Positions 43,069 through 52,329 of a DNA stretch of 64,000 nt are shown here, piece by piece. How positions within the stretch are numbered: the first letter of the stretch is position 1; the number at the start of each line of letters is the position of its first letter. Both the position numbers and the translations under genes were made by a program. Source of the stretch: Endobugula sp965225895. GTDB taxonomy: Bacteria > Pseudomonadota > Gammaproteobacteria > Pseudomonadales > Cellvibrionaceae. The DNA lies in the NCBI GenBank assembly GCA_965225895.1, contig CBDDBR010000011.1:558001-622000 (forward strand), in the 5' to 3' direction. Below the pieces are notes generated by a model. It ran no database searches. It was not told the origin of the DNA and saw only the letters and a program-made list of their open reading frames with translations.

Positions 43069-44094
43069 ATGAGTGATTTCCCAACAATAACGGTATTGGG
43101 TGGTGGTAGTTTTGGTACCGCACTAGCAAATACAATTGGCCTTAATGGTTTTCCTGTTTATCTTTGGATGCGTGATCATGCGCGTGCTGCAGATATTCAA
43201 GCCTCTCGCGAGAACTCTCGTTACTTACCTGGTTTTACATTATGCGATCAAGTGCAAGTTATTGCTGACTTGGAGCAAGCATTGCAGAATAGCGATTTAG
43301 TGTTTATATCGGTGCCTAGTGCTTCTTTTCGCGAAGTGGTTCAGCAAGTGGCGCCATATTTACGTGCGTCTGCTCAGGTGATTAGTACAACAAAAGGCAT
43401 TGATCCCTCAGGTTTTACATTGATGAGCCAAATTCTTGAGCAAGCCTTACCCAATCACGCCATTGGTGTGTTGAGTGGGCCAAATTTTGCCAAAGAAATG
43501 ATCGAAAATCAGTTAACAGGCTCAGTGGTGGCGAGTGAAAATAGCGCCTTAATTGAACGTGCTCAAGGGGTATTATGTTCATCAACTTTTCGAGTTTATA
43601 GCAATGATGACCGCTACGGCGTAGAGCTGGCTGGGGCTTTAAAAAATATTTATGCCATTATTGTGGGCATGGCAGAAGCAAGGCAGTGTGGTCACAATAC
43701 ATTAGCAATGATAATGACTCGCGCGTTGGCTGAGATGGGGCGTTTCTCTCATCGCTTAGGCGCTAACCCGATGACCTTTTTAGGCTTAGCGGGGGTAGGT
43801 GATTTGATTCTCACCTGTGGCTCTAATTTGAGCCGTAATTATCGCCTTGGTTATGCTTTGGGTAGTGGTAAAAGTTATGATCAGGCAGTGGCAGATATCG
43901 GGCAGGTGGTCGAAGGTGTGAATACTTTGCGCTTAGTGAAGCAAAAAGCCGATGAAATGGAAATATACATGCCATTGGTGTCTGCATTATATGCTTTGAT
44001 GTTTGACCAGCAGCCTGTAGATAGTATTATAAGGCAGCTAATGTCTGGCGATCATGGTGATGATGTCGATTTTACAGGTTTAAGTGCCAAATAG
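43069..44094 (+). CDS. gpsA: NAD(P)+-dependent glycerol-3-phosphate dehydrogenase
   Basis: 341 residues. Nucleotide-binding VLGGGSFGTALANTIG at the N-terminus; STKGIDPSGFTLMSQIL, GVLSGPNFAKEM; the catalytic lysine region ALKNIYAIIVGMAEARQCG; GLAGVGDLILTCGSNLSRNY. GpsA reduces dihydroxyacetone phosphate to sn-glycerol-3-phosphate for phospholipids. The gpsA-DUF4389-sixA order is conserved in Pseudomonas relatives. Confidence 0.96.
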   Translation: MSDFPTITVLGGGSFGTALANTIGLNGFPVYLWMRDHARAADIQASRENSRYLPGFTLCDQVQVIADLEQALQNSDLVFISVPSASFREVVQQVAPYLRASAQVISTTKGIDPSGFTLMSQILEQALPNHAIGVLSGPNFAKEMIENQLTGSVVASENSALIERAQGVLCSSTFRVYSNDDRYGVELAGALKNIYAIIVGMAEARQCGHNTLAMIMTRALAEMGRFSHRLGANPMTFLGLAGVGDLILTCGSNLSRNYRLGYALGSGKSYDQAVADIGQVVEGVNTLRLVKQKADEMEIYMPLVSALYALMFDQQPVDSIIRQLMSGDHGDDVDFTGLSAK

Positions 44095-44144
44095 CCTTGT
44101 TGTAATAAACAGGCACGGATAATAGAAATGATAGAGGTAACCTC

Positions 44145-44510
44145 ATGAAAGAAGAACAAAATATTGTTGATGCAGAGATCGTAGACGAATCTACGAGTGC
44201 TCATTCAGAGGATACGTCTAGCGAAAAAGCGCCCTTAAAAACCCGTTTGTTATCCGTAGAACATTGGTTGCGTTTTGTATTTATGGCATTGTTTTTAATG
44301 ATTGCTTGCGTGGCAGGGTATGTTGTATTTGTATTGGTTATTGTGCAATTTTTGTTTGCATTAATTACGGGCGAAGGTGAAGAAAGATTACGTGGTTTGG
44401 GTAGCAGTTTATCTCAGTACTTTTTTCAGATATTTCGTTTTTTGACCTACAATACAGAAGACAAACCGTTTCCTTTTGCAGATTGGCCATCGGCTGATCA
44501 AGATACATAA
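44145..44510 (+). CDS. DUF4389 membrane protein
   Basis: 121 residues: an acidic N-terminus (VDAEIVDESTSAHSED), then two membrane helices within WLRFVFMALFLMIACVAGYV and VFVLVIVQFLFALITGE, then SSLSQYFFQIFRFLTYNTED and a terminal PFPFADWP motif typical of DUF4389. Between gpsA and sixA, same strand, short gaps. Function unknown. Confidence 0.88.
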   Translation: MKEEQNIVDAEIVDESTSAHSEDTSSEKAPLKTRLLSVEHWLRFVFMALFLMIACVAGYVVFVLVIVQFLFALITGEGEERLRGLGSSLSQYFFQIFRFLTYNTEDKPFPFADWPSADQDT

Positions 44511-44531
44511 AAGATAAGTAAGGATATACAT

Positions 44532-45008
44532 GTGAACGTATTTATTATGCGTCACGGCGAGGCCGAGTCGGTTGCTGAAACCGATATGCAGCGCGAGTTG
44601 ACTGAAGAAGGACGAAACGATATTGCACAAATGGCTATGTCCTATAAAGAGGATTTAAGCCATGTTGATAGTATTTGGGCAAGTCCTTATATACGCGCGC
44701 AACAGACGGCACACATTATGTCTGAGCATCTTTCCGTGCCTGTGATTACACAAGCGTTTTTACCGCCTAATGCCAATCCAGCAGAAGTGCTTGATAACTT
44801 AGAACTACACCGTAAGCAAACCGTGCTTATTGTGAGTCACCAACCATTAGTAGGCACCTTGGTTGACGGTTTAGCCGCGCTTGAGCCAGGCCAATACCGT
44901 ATGGGTACAGGGTCATTAGCGTATTTATCAACCGAAGTGTATGCCAATGGTTGCTGTGAGTTATTATGGCTACATCAGCCCGCCAGCACACAAGCGGTAT
45001 GCTCTTAA
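44532..45008 (+). CDS. sixA: Phosphohistidine phosphatase SixA
   Basis: 158 residues from GTG 44532. Histidine-phosphatase core MNVFIMRHGEAESVAETD, then SIWASPYIRAQQTAHIM and a second histidine in TVLIVSHQPLVGTLVDGL. SixA removes phosphate from histidine of phosphotransfer proteins such as ArcB Hpt or NPr. It is 21 bases after the DUF4389 gene. A short form of the histidine phosphatase superfamily. Confidence 0.94.
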   Translation: MNVFIMRHGEAESVAETDMQRELTEEGRNDIAQMAMSYKEDLSHVDSIWASPYIRAQQTAHIMSEHLSVPVITQAFLPPNANPAEVLDNLELHRKQTVLIVSHQPLVGTLVDGLAALEPGQYRMGTGSLAYLSTEVYANGCCELLWLHQPASTQAVCS

Positions 45009-45066
45009 GTAATACGCTGTTTTATCAGCGTATTGCACTTTTTCTTACTGTGTAAGCATTCCATTT

Positions 45067-45987
45067 ATGTCACATTCCCCACAAGAAAAGCGTTTTACGA
45101 TCAATGGATTTACCTATGCCGCACAGCTATGGGGTGAGCCTGATCAGTTACCTGTGATTGCTTTACATGGTTGGCTTGATAACTCAGCGAGCTTTGATGT
45201 GCTAGCGCCGCAGCTAAAAAATATTCAATGCTTGGCGATAGATATGGCTGGACATGGTTTAACAGATCATCGTTTAGGTTTGGCAGATTACCCCGTATGG
45301 TCCGAAGTAGGCGCTATTTATGCGATAGCGGATCAAATGGGTTGGTCAACGTTTGCTTTGTTAGGGCATTCTCGTGGTGCCATGATGTCACTGGTAACTG
45401 CGGGTGTGTTTCCTGATCGTATTACTCAATTAATTTTGCTGGATTCAATGGTGCCACCTGTGGTGTCTAGCGATCACGTGGTTGAGCGGTTTACTGAAAG
45501 TATTCGTGAAACCCAGCGCCGAATTCAACGTCCACTGTCGTTATATAATACATACGAAGAGGCGATTGAAGCGCGTTGCCGTAGTCGTTATGCGCCAGTG
45601 AATAGTGCATCATCTAAAATCTTGGCTCGTCGTGGCTTACGTGAAGTAGAAGGTAAATATCATTGGCATGCCGATGGTAAAATATGGGCGCCATCGAATG
45701 TGGCGCTATCCTATGAAATGGTCGAGACATTGGCAAAAAATATTGCAAATAGTGTTGTGCCTACCTTATCAATTTTGGGTGACACAGGCTTAGTAAAAAT
45801 GGCTGAAGAAGGCAGTGTTTATCGTCAGCATTATCAGCAAATTAGCCAATTACTTTCAGCGGAAGAAGTCGTTGTGAATGATGGGCACTTTTTACATATG
45901 GAAGCCGCTGCGCATGTGGTCGCCGAGCAAGTATGTCATTTTCTTTTACCGAATGTCATCAAACCCCAAGTGGCAGTACGTATATAA
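45067..45987 (+). CDS. Alpha/beta hydrolase
   Basis: 306 residues. Oxyanion segment PVIALHGWLDNSASFDVLAP, nucleophile elbow LLGHSRGAMMSLVTAGVFP (serine), VNDGHFLHMEAAAHV supplies the histidine; the acid is near SILGDTGLV. Monoacylglycerol lipase or esterase-like. Same strand as sixA, 58 bases later. The substrate cannot be predicted. Confidence 0.9.
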   Translation: MSHSPQEKRFTINGFTYAAQLWGEPDQLPVIALHGWLDNSASFDVLAPQLKNIQCLAIDMAGHGLTDHRLGLADYPVWSEVGAIYAIADQMGWSTFALLGHSRGAMMSLVTAGVFPDRITQLILLDSMVPPVVSSDHVVERFTESIRETQRRIQRPLSLYNTYEEAIEARCRSRYAPVNSASSKILARRGLREVEGKYHWHADGKIWAPSNVALSYEMVETLAKNIANSVVPTLSILGDTGLVKMAEEGSVYRQHYQQISQLLSAEEVVVNDGHFLHMEAAAHVVAEQVCHFLLPNVIKPQVAVRI

Positions 45988-46067
45988 TTCTATATAAAAT
46001 GGGCTGTAATAAACGTACAGTTATTAGATCGACTGCAATAAAGACACAAAAGGTATATCACACGACG

Positions 46068-46628
46068 ATGCAAAAAATAATCTCATTGTTTCGCTATCAT
46101 TTATTATCGCTTATCGTGCTTTTTACTGTAGCGCATAATACAGTGGCAGAGTCTGTATCTTCTTCGTTGGGTTTTGGTTTTACCCTCGATCCGCAAGCGA
46201 CTACGCTATACCACACGGTAGAAGATGCTAATGACTATATTATTGCTCTAGGTAAATATAAAAAAAGAAATGGTCGCTGGTCGCCTGAAACGTCTCGTCG
46301 AGTACAGGGTGAACTCATCCGTTATACACTTGAAATACCGAAACATAATAGCGAAGCTGATGTATTTTCTTTTTATCGTGATCAACTACCTCAACAGGCG
46401 CAGAGCCTATTTGCTTGTACGAGCCGCGCTTGTGGCGACAGTAATAATTGGGCGAATGATCATTTTGGCGTTAAACAATTATACGGCACGAACACATCGC
46501 AGCATTATGCTGTTTTCTCGTTACAACATGCCGATGATTCGGTGACTTATATAACCATCTATACGGTACGTCGCGGTAATCGTCGTTTGTATACTCAGTT
46601 AGATATTTTGCGTTCTCACTCACAGTAA
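46068..46628 (+). CDS. Exported DUF4892 family protein
   Basis: 186 residues from ATG 46068. Signal peptide YHLLSLIVLFTVAHNTVAES; the mature part has the DUF4892 pattern GELIRYTLEIPKHNSEADVF and CTSRACGDSNNWANDHFGVK, with a cysteine pair in the CxxxxCG. Periplasmic, unknown function. It lies between the alpha/beta hydrolase and prmB, and nine bases before prmB, so probably co-transcribed. Confidence 0.85.
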   Translation: MQKIISLFRYHLLSLIVLFTVAHNTVAESVSSSLGFGFTLDPQATTLYHTVEDANDYIIALGKYKKRNGRWSPETSRRVQGELIRYTLEIPKHNSEADVFSFYRDQLPQQAQSLFACTSRACGDSNNWANDHFGVKQLYGTNTSQHYAVFSLQHADDSVTYITIYTVRRGNRRLYTQLDILRSHSQ

Positions 46629-46636
46629 ACATTTTT

Positions 46637-47542
46637 ATGATAAACCCTCCTGCAACGGTACAAGCGTGTATCGAATATGGCGCACAGCAATTTGAAGATG
46701 CCAATTTATTTTTTGGCCATGGTACCGATAATGCGCAAGATGAGGCCTTTTGGTTAGTGTTTTTTGCCTTGTCGTTACCTTTTGATGCTGATGAAACGGT
46801 GTTTTCACAGCCTGTAAATACAGAGCAATGGCGGACTATTGAAGACTTGTTCTCACGGCGTGTGAGTGAGCGTGTGCCTGCGGCTTATTTAACGGGAGAG
46901 GGCTGGTTTTGCGGGTATTCCTTTGCAGTGAATGAGCATGTGCTCGTACCACGCTCACCCATTGCCGAATTAATTCACCACCAGTTTCAGCCGTGGTTGC
47001 ACACGGAGCCTACACGTATCTTAGATATGTGTACGGGATGTGGGTGTATTGGTATTGCTGCGGCCTTATCGTTTGCGGGTTTACCTAATTTGCAGGTTGA
47101 TATTAGTGATATATCGTCAGAGGCACTCTTGGTGGCGAATAAAAATATTGCACGGTATCAACTAGAGGATCGTGTTGCGGCGATACATTCCGATGTGTTT
47201 TCGGGGTTAGCAGGGCAGCAGTATGATCTTATCGTGACGAACCCACCGTATGTAGATGCTAGCGATTTAGCAGCAATGCCCGCGGAGTATCAAGCAGAGC
47301 CAGCTATTGCTTTGGGCTCGGGGGATGATGGTTTGGATATTACCCGTCGTTTGTTACGTGAGGCAGCCGATTATCTGAGCCCCGAAGGTATTATGGTTGT
47401 TGAAGTCGGTAATAGCTGGGAAAACCTAGAAGCGGCTTTTCCTAATGTGCCATTTTTATGGTTAGAATTTGAGTCGGGCGGGCATGGTGTGTTTTTAATA
47501 CGACGCGATGAGCTGATTCAATATCAAGCAGAATTTTTATAA
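46637..47542 (+). CDS. prmB: Ribosomal protein L3 glutamine methyltransferase
   Basis: 301 residues. SAM-binding ILDMCTGCGCIGIAAALSFA and the catalytic NPPYVDASDLAAMPAEYQAE, characteristic of PrmB, which methylates Gln150 of ribosomal protein L3. N-terminal substrate domain RVPAAYLTGEGWFCGYSFAV. Followed 108 bases later by aroC, as in Pseudomonas. Confidence 0.95.
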   Translation: MINPPATVQACIEYGAQQFEDANLFFGHGTDNAQDEAFWLVFFALSLPFDADETVFSQPVNTEQWRTIEDLFSRRVSERVPAAYLTGEGWFCGYSFAVNEHVLVPRSPIAELIHHQFQPWLHTEPTRILDMCTGCGCIGIAAALSFAGLPNLQVDISDISSEALLVANKNIARYQLEDRVAAIHSDVFSGLAGQQYDLIVTNPPYVDASDLAAMPAEYQAEPAIALGSGDDGLDITRRLLREAADYLSPEGIMVVEVGNSWENLEAAFPNVPFLWLEFESGGHGVFLIRRDELIQYQAEFL

Positions 47543-47650
47543 ATCCCGTATAATTTCACTTTTTATTCTACGCTGCTCTTCACTGCGTTATAAAATACGA
47601 ATATAACAGTGAATAGAGCGCTTCATCATTGATTTTAAGGCCTTATCGTC

Positions 47651-48748
47651 ATGTCTGGTAACAGTTTCGGAAAATTATTTACAGTCACTACCTTCGGAGA
47701 AAGCCATGGTATTGCGCTAGGTTGTATCGTTGATGGCTGTCCACCTGGACTAGCATTAACGGAAGCCGATTTACAGGGTGATCTTGACCGTCGTCGTCCA
47801 GGTAAAAACCGTTACGAAACACAGCGTAAAGAACCCGATCAAGTGAAAATTTTATCGGGTGTGTTTGAAGGGAAAACAACAGGCACGCCCATTGGTTTGT
47901 TAATTGAAAATACGGATCAGCGCTCTAAAGATTACGGCAATATTAAAGATCAGTTTCGACCTGCTCACGCAGATTACACATATATGCAAAAATACGGTGT
48001 GCGTGATTATCGCGGAGGTGGCCGTTCATCGGCGCGCGAAACAGCAATGCGTGTAGCCGCAGGTGCTATTGCGAAAAAATATTTACAAGAGCACTTAGGT
48101 ATTCAGGTGCGAGGTTATCTTTCGCAGTTAGGGCCAATTAAGGCAGAAACGGTTGATTGGGAGCAAATTGAAAATAATCCTTTCTTTTGTCCCGATGCAG
48201 ACAAAGTGCCTGAAATGGAAGCGTATATGCAAGATTTGCGTAAATCGGGTGACTCTGTGGGCGCTAAAATTTCGGTGGTTGCTTCTGGTATGATTCCGGG
48301 TTTGGGCGAGCCTATTTTTGATCGCTTAGATGCTGACCTTGCTCACGGTTTAATGAGTATTAACGCCGTTAAAGGGGTAGAGATTGGTGCTGGATTTGAT
48401 GCGGTAGCGCAAAAGGGTACCGAGCATCGCGATGAAATTACCGAGCAGGGTTTTTTATCGAATAATGCAGGCGGTATTTTAGGTGGTATTTCTACCGGGC
48501 AAGATCTTGTTGCGCATATTGCACTTAAGCCAACATCAAGCTTGCATATTCCGGGTCGCAGTGTCGATATACACGGTAATCCCGTTGAAGTGGTTACAAA
48601 AGGGCGCCACGACCCTTGTGTAGGTATTCGTGCAACGCCTATTGCCGAAGCAATGACCGCTTTAGTACTTATGGATCATGTATTACGTCACCGTGGTCAA
48701 AATGGTGATGTTACACATAATATTCCTGTGATTCCTACGGCAGAATAA
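47651..48748 (+). CDS. aroC: Chorismate synthase
   Basis: 365 residues. AroC signatures GESHGIALGCIVDGCPPGL, GRSSARETAMRVAAGAIAKK and GRHDPCVGIRATPIAEAMT. It makes chorismate from EPSP with reduced FMN, the last shikimate-pathway step. Length matches E. coli (361). A hairpin follows. Confidence 0.97.
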   Translation: MSGNSFGKLFTVTTFGESHGIALGCIVDGCPPGLALTEADLQGDLDRRRPGKNRYETQRKEPDQVKILSGVFEGKTTGTPIGLLIENTDQRSKDYGNIKDQFRPAHADYTYMQKYGVRDYRGGGRSSARETAMRVAAGAIAKKYLQEHLGIQVRGYLSQLGPIKAETVDWEQIENNPFFCPDADKVPEMEAYMQDLRKSGDSVGAKISVVASGMIPGLGEPIFDRLDADLAHGLMSINAVKGVEIGAGFDAVAQKGTEHRDEITEQGFLSNNAGGILGGISTGQDLVAHIALKPTSSLHIPGRSVDIHGNPVEVVTKGRHDPCVGIRATPIAEAMTALVLMDHVLRHRGQNGDVTHNIPVIPTAE

Positions 48749-48782
48749 CATGTTCTGCTAGGTATAGATGCTTTTGTATAGG

Positions 48783-48806
48783 TGCTTTTGCATGTATGTA
48801 AAAGCA
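48783..48806 (+). terminator. Hairpin after aroC
   Basis: TGCTTTTGCAT (48783-48793) pairs with ATGTAAAAGCA (48796-48806) with one wobble, 34 bases after the aroC stop; only a weak T-rich tail follows. Confidence 0.5.
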
Positions 48807-48861
48807 TCATTTATTCTCTTTATTTATTCGATCTTTCCTCTTTTAACCCGCGTTGTGTCGT

Positions 48862-50028
48862 ATGTCTTTTTTTTCAGGCTTTGCAGGTGTTCCTTACTGG
48901 CGACTTTCTAGTTTTTATTTTTTCTATTTCGCCCTTGTGGGGGCTTTAAGTCCATTTTTTAGTTTGTATCTTGCCGATATTGGTTTGGCAGCTTATGCCA
49001 TTGGTTTGGTGAATGCGGTATTAATGGGAACTAAAATTATAGCGCCTAATATCTGGGGGTGGTTGTGCGATCGCACAGGGCAGCGGTTGCGTATTATTAC
49101 CTTGGGTAGTTTGTTATCGACCGTTTTTTTTGCGGGTTTATTTTTTTCTCAGTCATTAATACCTCTACTTGTTATTGTGTTTTTTTATAGTTTTTTTTGG
49201 AACGCGATACTCTCCCAGTTTGATACACATACCATTCAGTGTTTACAGTCGAGCAGTGATCGCTACGGGCATATTCGTTTATGGGGTTCGGTTGGTTTTA
49301 TCGTTGCTGTGGCAATATTGGGGGTGTTATTTGATACGGTATCTATTCGATATTTAATACCTATTGCTTGGGTATTGTTATTGTGTATTTTTTTTAGCTG
49401 TATCAGTTTACGGGATACATCGGTAAAAAAAGCATCCTCTACATCGACTACCTCATGGCGAGTGATTTTTCGTCGGCCTGTAGTTATTGCATTTTTTGTA
49501 TCCACTTTTTTATTGCAGCTTAGCTTTGGTGCGTATTACACCTTTTTTAGTTTGTATTTAGAAAGTTATGATTACAGTCGTACAGCGATTGGATTGTTGT
49601 GGGCATTGGGTGTGGTGGCCGAGGTGATTTTATTTTTATTTATTCATCGTATGATGCCGAAAATGGGCGTGACGTATTTGTTGTTTGTAAGCTTGCTATT
49701 AACAGCAATCCGTTGGTGTGTGATTGCATTTTTTGCCGATACTTTATGGATAGTTATTGTTTCTCAAGCAATACATGCCTTTAGCTTTGGTGCTGCTCAC
49801 GCTGCGAGTATTGAATTGATTCGACAGTTTTTTAAAGGGCATCACGCAGGGCAGGGTAATGCCTTATATAGTTCGTTAACCTATGGTATTGGTGGCGCTA
49901 TTGGTGCTTTAGGTAGTGGTTTACTGTGGGATGTTGATCCGCAATTATTATTTGTGGTGAGCGGAATTGCCGTGTTTATAGCAGCGGCAGTGACGGCTAT
50001 TTTTTTGTGCGGTAAAAAATGTGATTAA
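48862..50028 (+). CDS. MFS transporter (HcaT-like)
   Basis: 388 residues, twelve membrane helices. The N-terminus (YWRLSSFYFFYFALVGALSP, FFSLYLADIGLAAYAIGLVN) and WGWLCDRTGQRLRII resemble the MFS_1-like group of 3-phenylpropionate carrier HcaT and nucleoside/sugar symporters. The same gene follows aroC in Pseudomonas. The substrate is unknown. Its stop overlaps by four bases the end of the convergent REC-Hpt gene. Confidence 0.88.
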   Translation: MSFFSGFAGVPYWRLSSFYFFYFALVGALSPFFSLYLADIGLAAYAIGLVNAVLMGTKIIAPNIWGWLCDRTGQRLRIITLGSLLSTVFFAGLFFSQSLIPLLVIVFFYSFFWNAILSQFDTHTIQCLQSSSDRYGHIRLWGSVGFIVAVAILGVLFDTVSIRYLIPIAWVLLLCIFFSCISLRDTSVKKASSTSTTSWRVIFRRPVVIAFFVSTFLLQLSFGAYYTFFSLYLESYDYSRTAIGLLWALGVVAEVILFLFIHRMMPKMGVTYLLFVSLLLTAIRWCVIAFFADTLWIVIVSQAIHAFSFGAAHAASIELIRQFFKGHHAGQGNALYSSLTYGIGGAIGALGSGLLWDVDPQLLFVVSGIAVFIAAAVTAIFLCGKKCD

Positions 50029-51326
50029 TGCTCTTCTACATCAAACACAATGCTAGTGTCGTATTCGTCATCCCATAATATAAGATCATTGATAGCCGAT
50101 AATAATTGCGTTACCGCATGATCTATTTTTTCTGTGTGCATCCCGTTATTTTCAGTATCTAATAAATCATTTTCAAGGCTTAAATCATTAGAATCTGCTT
50201 CGCCAAAACGTAATGTCGCTTGTAATAGTTTTTCTAATTGTTGGTTGGCACTTTGCAGTGCTGGTACGCCACAATAAGAACTGCCCCCGTAAATTTTATG
50301 GTTCAATTTATACAGTGAATCCCACTCTTGGTTAGAGTGGTGTAAGTTGATATGTTCTTTTTCTTCTTTGATCATTTGAATGAGCAAGTCGAGCATATCT
50401 TTAGCAAGAGCATTGTTATGATTGCTATGCACGAGAGAAGTGTTAATGTCGACAACCTTTTTGATTACTTGTGTTGTGCTGGGTGTTTGAATATCTACTA
50501 CTTGCTGGCGATGTGTTGCTTTAGAACTTGATGAAGAGGGTGTTGAATGTGTTTTTTCTACTGCGGTTGTTGTGGTGGTAACTCGGTGGCTGTGTGATTT
50601 TTCTGTAGGGCACCAGCGCTGTAGTGTGGCTGATAAGGTATCGGCACTGATCGGTTTGGCAAGAAAATCATCAAAACCATGTGCGAGTATTTCGAGGCGT
50701 TTATCATTTTCGTTGTGGGCACTAATCGCGACAATGGGAGTGCGCGATTGTTCTTGTGCACGAATACTATGGGTTGTTTGAATGCCATCCATGCCACTCA
50801 TTTCAATATCCATAAAAATAATATCTACACCTTGTGTTTCTACAATGGTGAGAGCTTCTATACCACTACTGGCTAAAATAACGGGTATATTTTGCATCGC
50901 CAAATAATTTTGAATAACTAATAAATTTGCCGTGTTGTCGTCTACGGCTAAAATACGTAATGTTTCAGCAGATATATGAGGTCTGTCTTTAATGGGTGGG
51001 TTGGTGGTGGTGCGATGTTGTTTTTTATTGGGTGTTTGAACAGGCGTTATTTTTTGTGTGTTTGTATCTTGAGTGTGTGTTTTTTGCGTAGCATGTGTCT
51101 GTTGCTGTGTGGTTCGACGTTGGTATAAAAAATACCCGCTCGCAAAGAGTAGATATACGCCTATACCTGAAAAGAAGAGTTGCTGGCGAAAGAGCGTGAG
51201 CTGTTGATGATCGCTGATAATACTGCTCACAATACTATTAATTATCCCACATAAGCTTATGCAAATGAGTGCTAAAAAAACGTTCACGGTGATGAATGTT
51301 TTTTGTGATTGTTTGTCTGTAACCAT
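50025..51326 (-). CDS. Membrane REC-Hpt protein at the gacS/barA locus, kinase core absent
   Basis: 433 residues. Two membrane helices (12-38 and 50-69) are followed by a Thr/Gln-rich linker (70-120), a receiver domain (123-240: DD129-130, phospho-acceptor Asp173 in FMDIEMSGMDG, Lys224 in AKPIS), a second linker and an Hpt domain (295-380) with His343 in LNHKIYGGSSYCGVPAL. The Hpt resembles GacS: the YCGVP tail and LAKDMLDLL match Pseudomonas GacS. What is missing is HAMP, the HisKA H-box and HATPase, roughly 450 residues of GacS. The divergent cysM-rlmD-relA-mazG block marks this as the gacS/barA position. It cannot autophosphorylate; it could relay phosphate from another kinase or act as a phosphate sink for GacA. 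Confidence 0.88.
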   Translation of the reverse strand: MVTDKQSQKTFITVNVFLALICISLCGIINSIVSSIISDHQQLTLFRQQLFFSGIGVYLLFASGYFLYQRRTTQQQTHATQKTHTQDTNTQKITPVQTPNKKQHRTTTNPPIKDRPHISAETLRILAVDDNTANLLVIQNYLAMQNIPVILASSGIEALTIVETQGVDIIFMDIEMSGMDGIQTTHSIRAQEQSRTPIVAISAHNENDKRLEILAHGFDDFLAKPISADTLSATLQRWCPTEKSHSHRVTTTTTAVEKTHSTPSSSSSKATHRQQVVDIQTPSTTQVIKKVVDINTSLVHSNHNNALAKDMLDLLIQMIKEEKEHINLHHSNQEWDSLYKLNHKIYGGSSYCGVPALQSANQQLEKLLQATLRFGEADSNDLSLENDLLDTENNGMHTEKIDHAVTQLLSAINDLILWDDEYDTSIVFDVEEH

Positions 51327-51423
51327 GTCTTTACTAACTTTATTAGGCCGAATGCTAGGTGCCAGTTTAATAGAAAGGTAATCAAGGGTAAAATACGCCC
51401 CTTATATTCGCAAGGCTATTCTT

Positions 51424-52329
51424 ATGAACGACTCTTCTTCCCCCTTATATCCAACGATTGAAAGTTATGTTGGCAATACACCCTTAGTGCGTTTACAGCG
51501 CTTGGTGGGTAATACCAGTAATACGGTATTGGTAAAACTTGAAGGGAATAACCCAGCGGGTTCAGTGAAAGATCGCCCCGCTTTATCGATGATACATCGT
51601 GCAGAAGCCCGTGGTGATATTCAGCCAGGCGATACCTTAATTGAGGCTACCAGTGGTAATACAGGTATAGCCTTAGCAATGGCCGCGGCAATAAAAGGCT
51701 ATAAAATGATACTGATTATGCCCGATAACGCGACCTTAGAGCGTAAAGCAGCCATGACCGCATACGGTGCTGAGCTTATTTTAGTGAGCCAAGAAGCAAG
51801 TATGGAAGGTGCTCGCGATTTAGCCCAACAAATGCAGGTAGAAGGCAAAGGTAAAGTATTAGATCAGTTTGGTAATGCCGATAACCCGATGGCGCATTAC
51901 ACAGGCACAGGCCCTGAGATTTGGCAGCAAACACAGGGAAATATTACACATTTTGTCAGTTCTATGGGTACAACGGGTACCATCATGGGTACGTCGGCAT
52001 ATTTAAAACAACAAAATTCAAATATCCAAATTGTAGGTTTACAGCCAGAAGAGGGCGCAAGTATTCCAGGTATTCGTCGTTGGCCCAAAGAGTATATGCC
52101 TTCTATTTTTGATGCGGCTAGTGTGGATACAGTGGTGAATATGAGCCAGCAGCGCGCAGAAGAAACCATGCGTGCCCTAGCGCGAGAAGAAGGTATTTTT
52201 GCGGGTGTATCATCAGGTGGTGCTGTTGCAGCGGCACTGGCGTTAAACCAAGAGTTAGAGAATGCAGTGATTGTGGCGATTATTTGCGACCGGGGCGATC
52301 GTTACTTATCATCAGGTGTTTTTGAATAG
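51424..52329 (+). CDS. cysM: Cysteine synthase B
   Basis: 301 residues, PLP enzyme making cysteine (or S-sulfocysteine) from O-acetylserine. PLP lysine in NNPAGSVKDRPALSMIH, phosphate loop EATSGNTGIALAMA, VSSMGTTGTIMGTS and the CysM-type end ICDRGDRYLSSGVFE. Divergent from the REC-Hpt gene with 97 bases between. The stop overlaps the rlmD GTG by one base (TAGTG). Confidence 0.96.
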   Translation: MNDSSSPLYPTIESYVGNTPLVRLQRLVGNTSNTVLVKLEGNNPAGSVKDRPALSMIHRAEARGDIQPGDTLIEATSGNTGIALAMAAAIKGYKMILIMPDNATLERKAAMTAYGAELILVSQEASMEGARDLAQQMQVEGKGKVLDQFGNADNPMAHYTGTGPEIWQQTQGNITHFVSSMGTTGTIMGTSAYLKQQNSNIQIVGLQPEEGASIPGIRRWPKEYMPSIFDAASVDTVVNMSQQRAEETMRALAREEGIFAGVSSGGAVAAALALNQELENAVIVAIICDRGDRYLSSGVFE

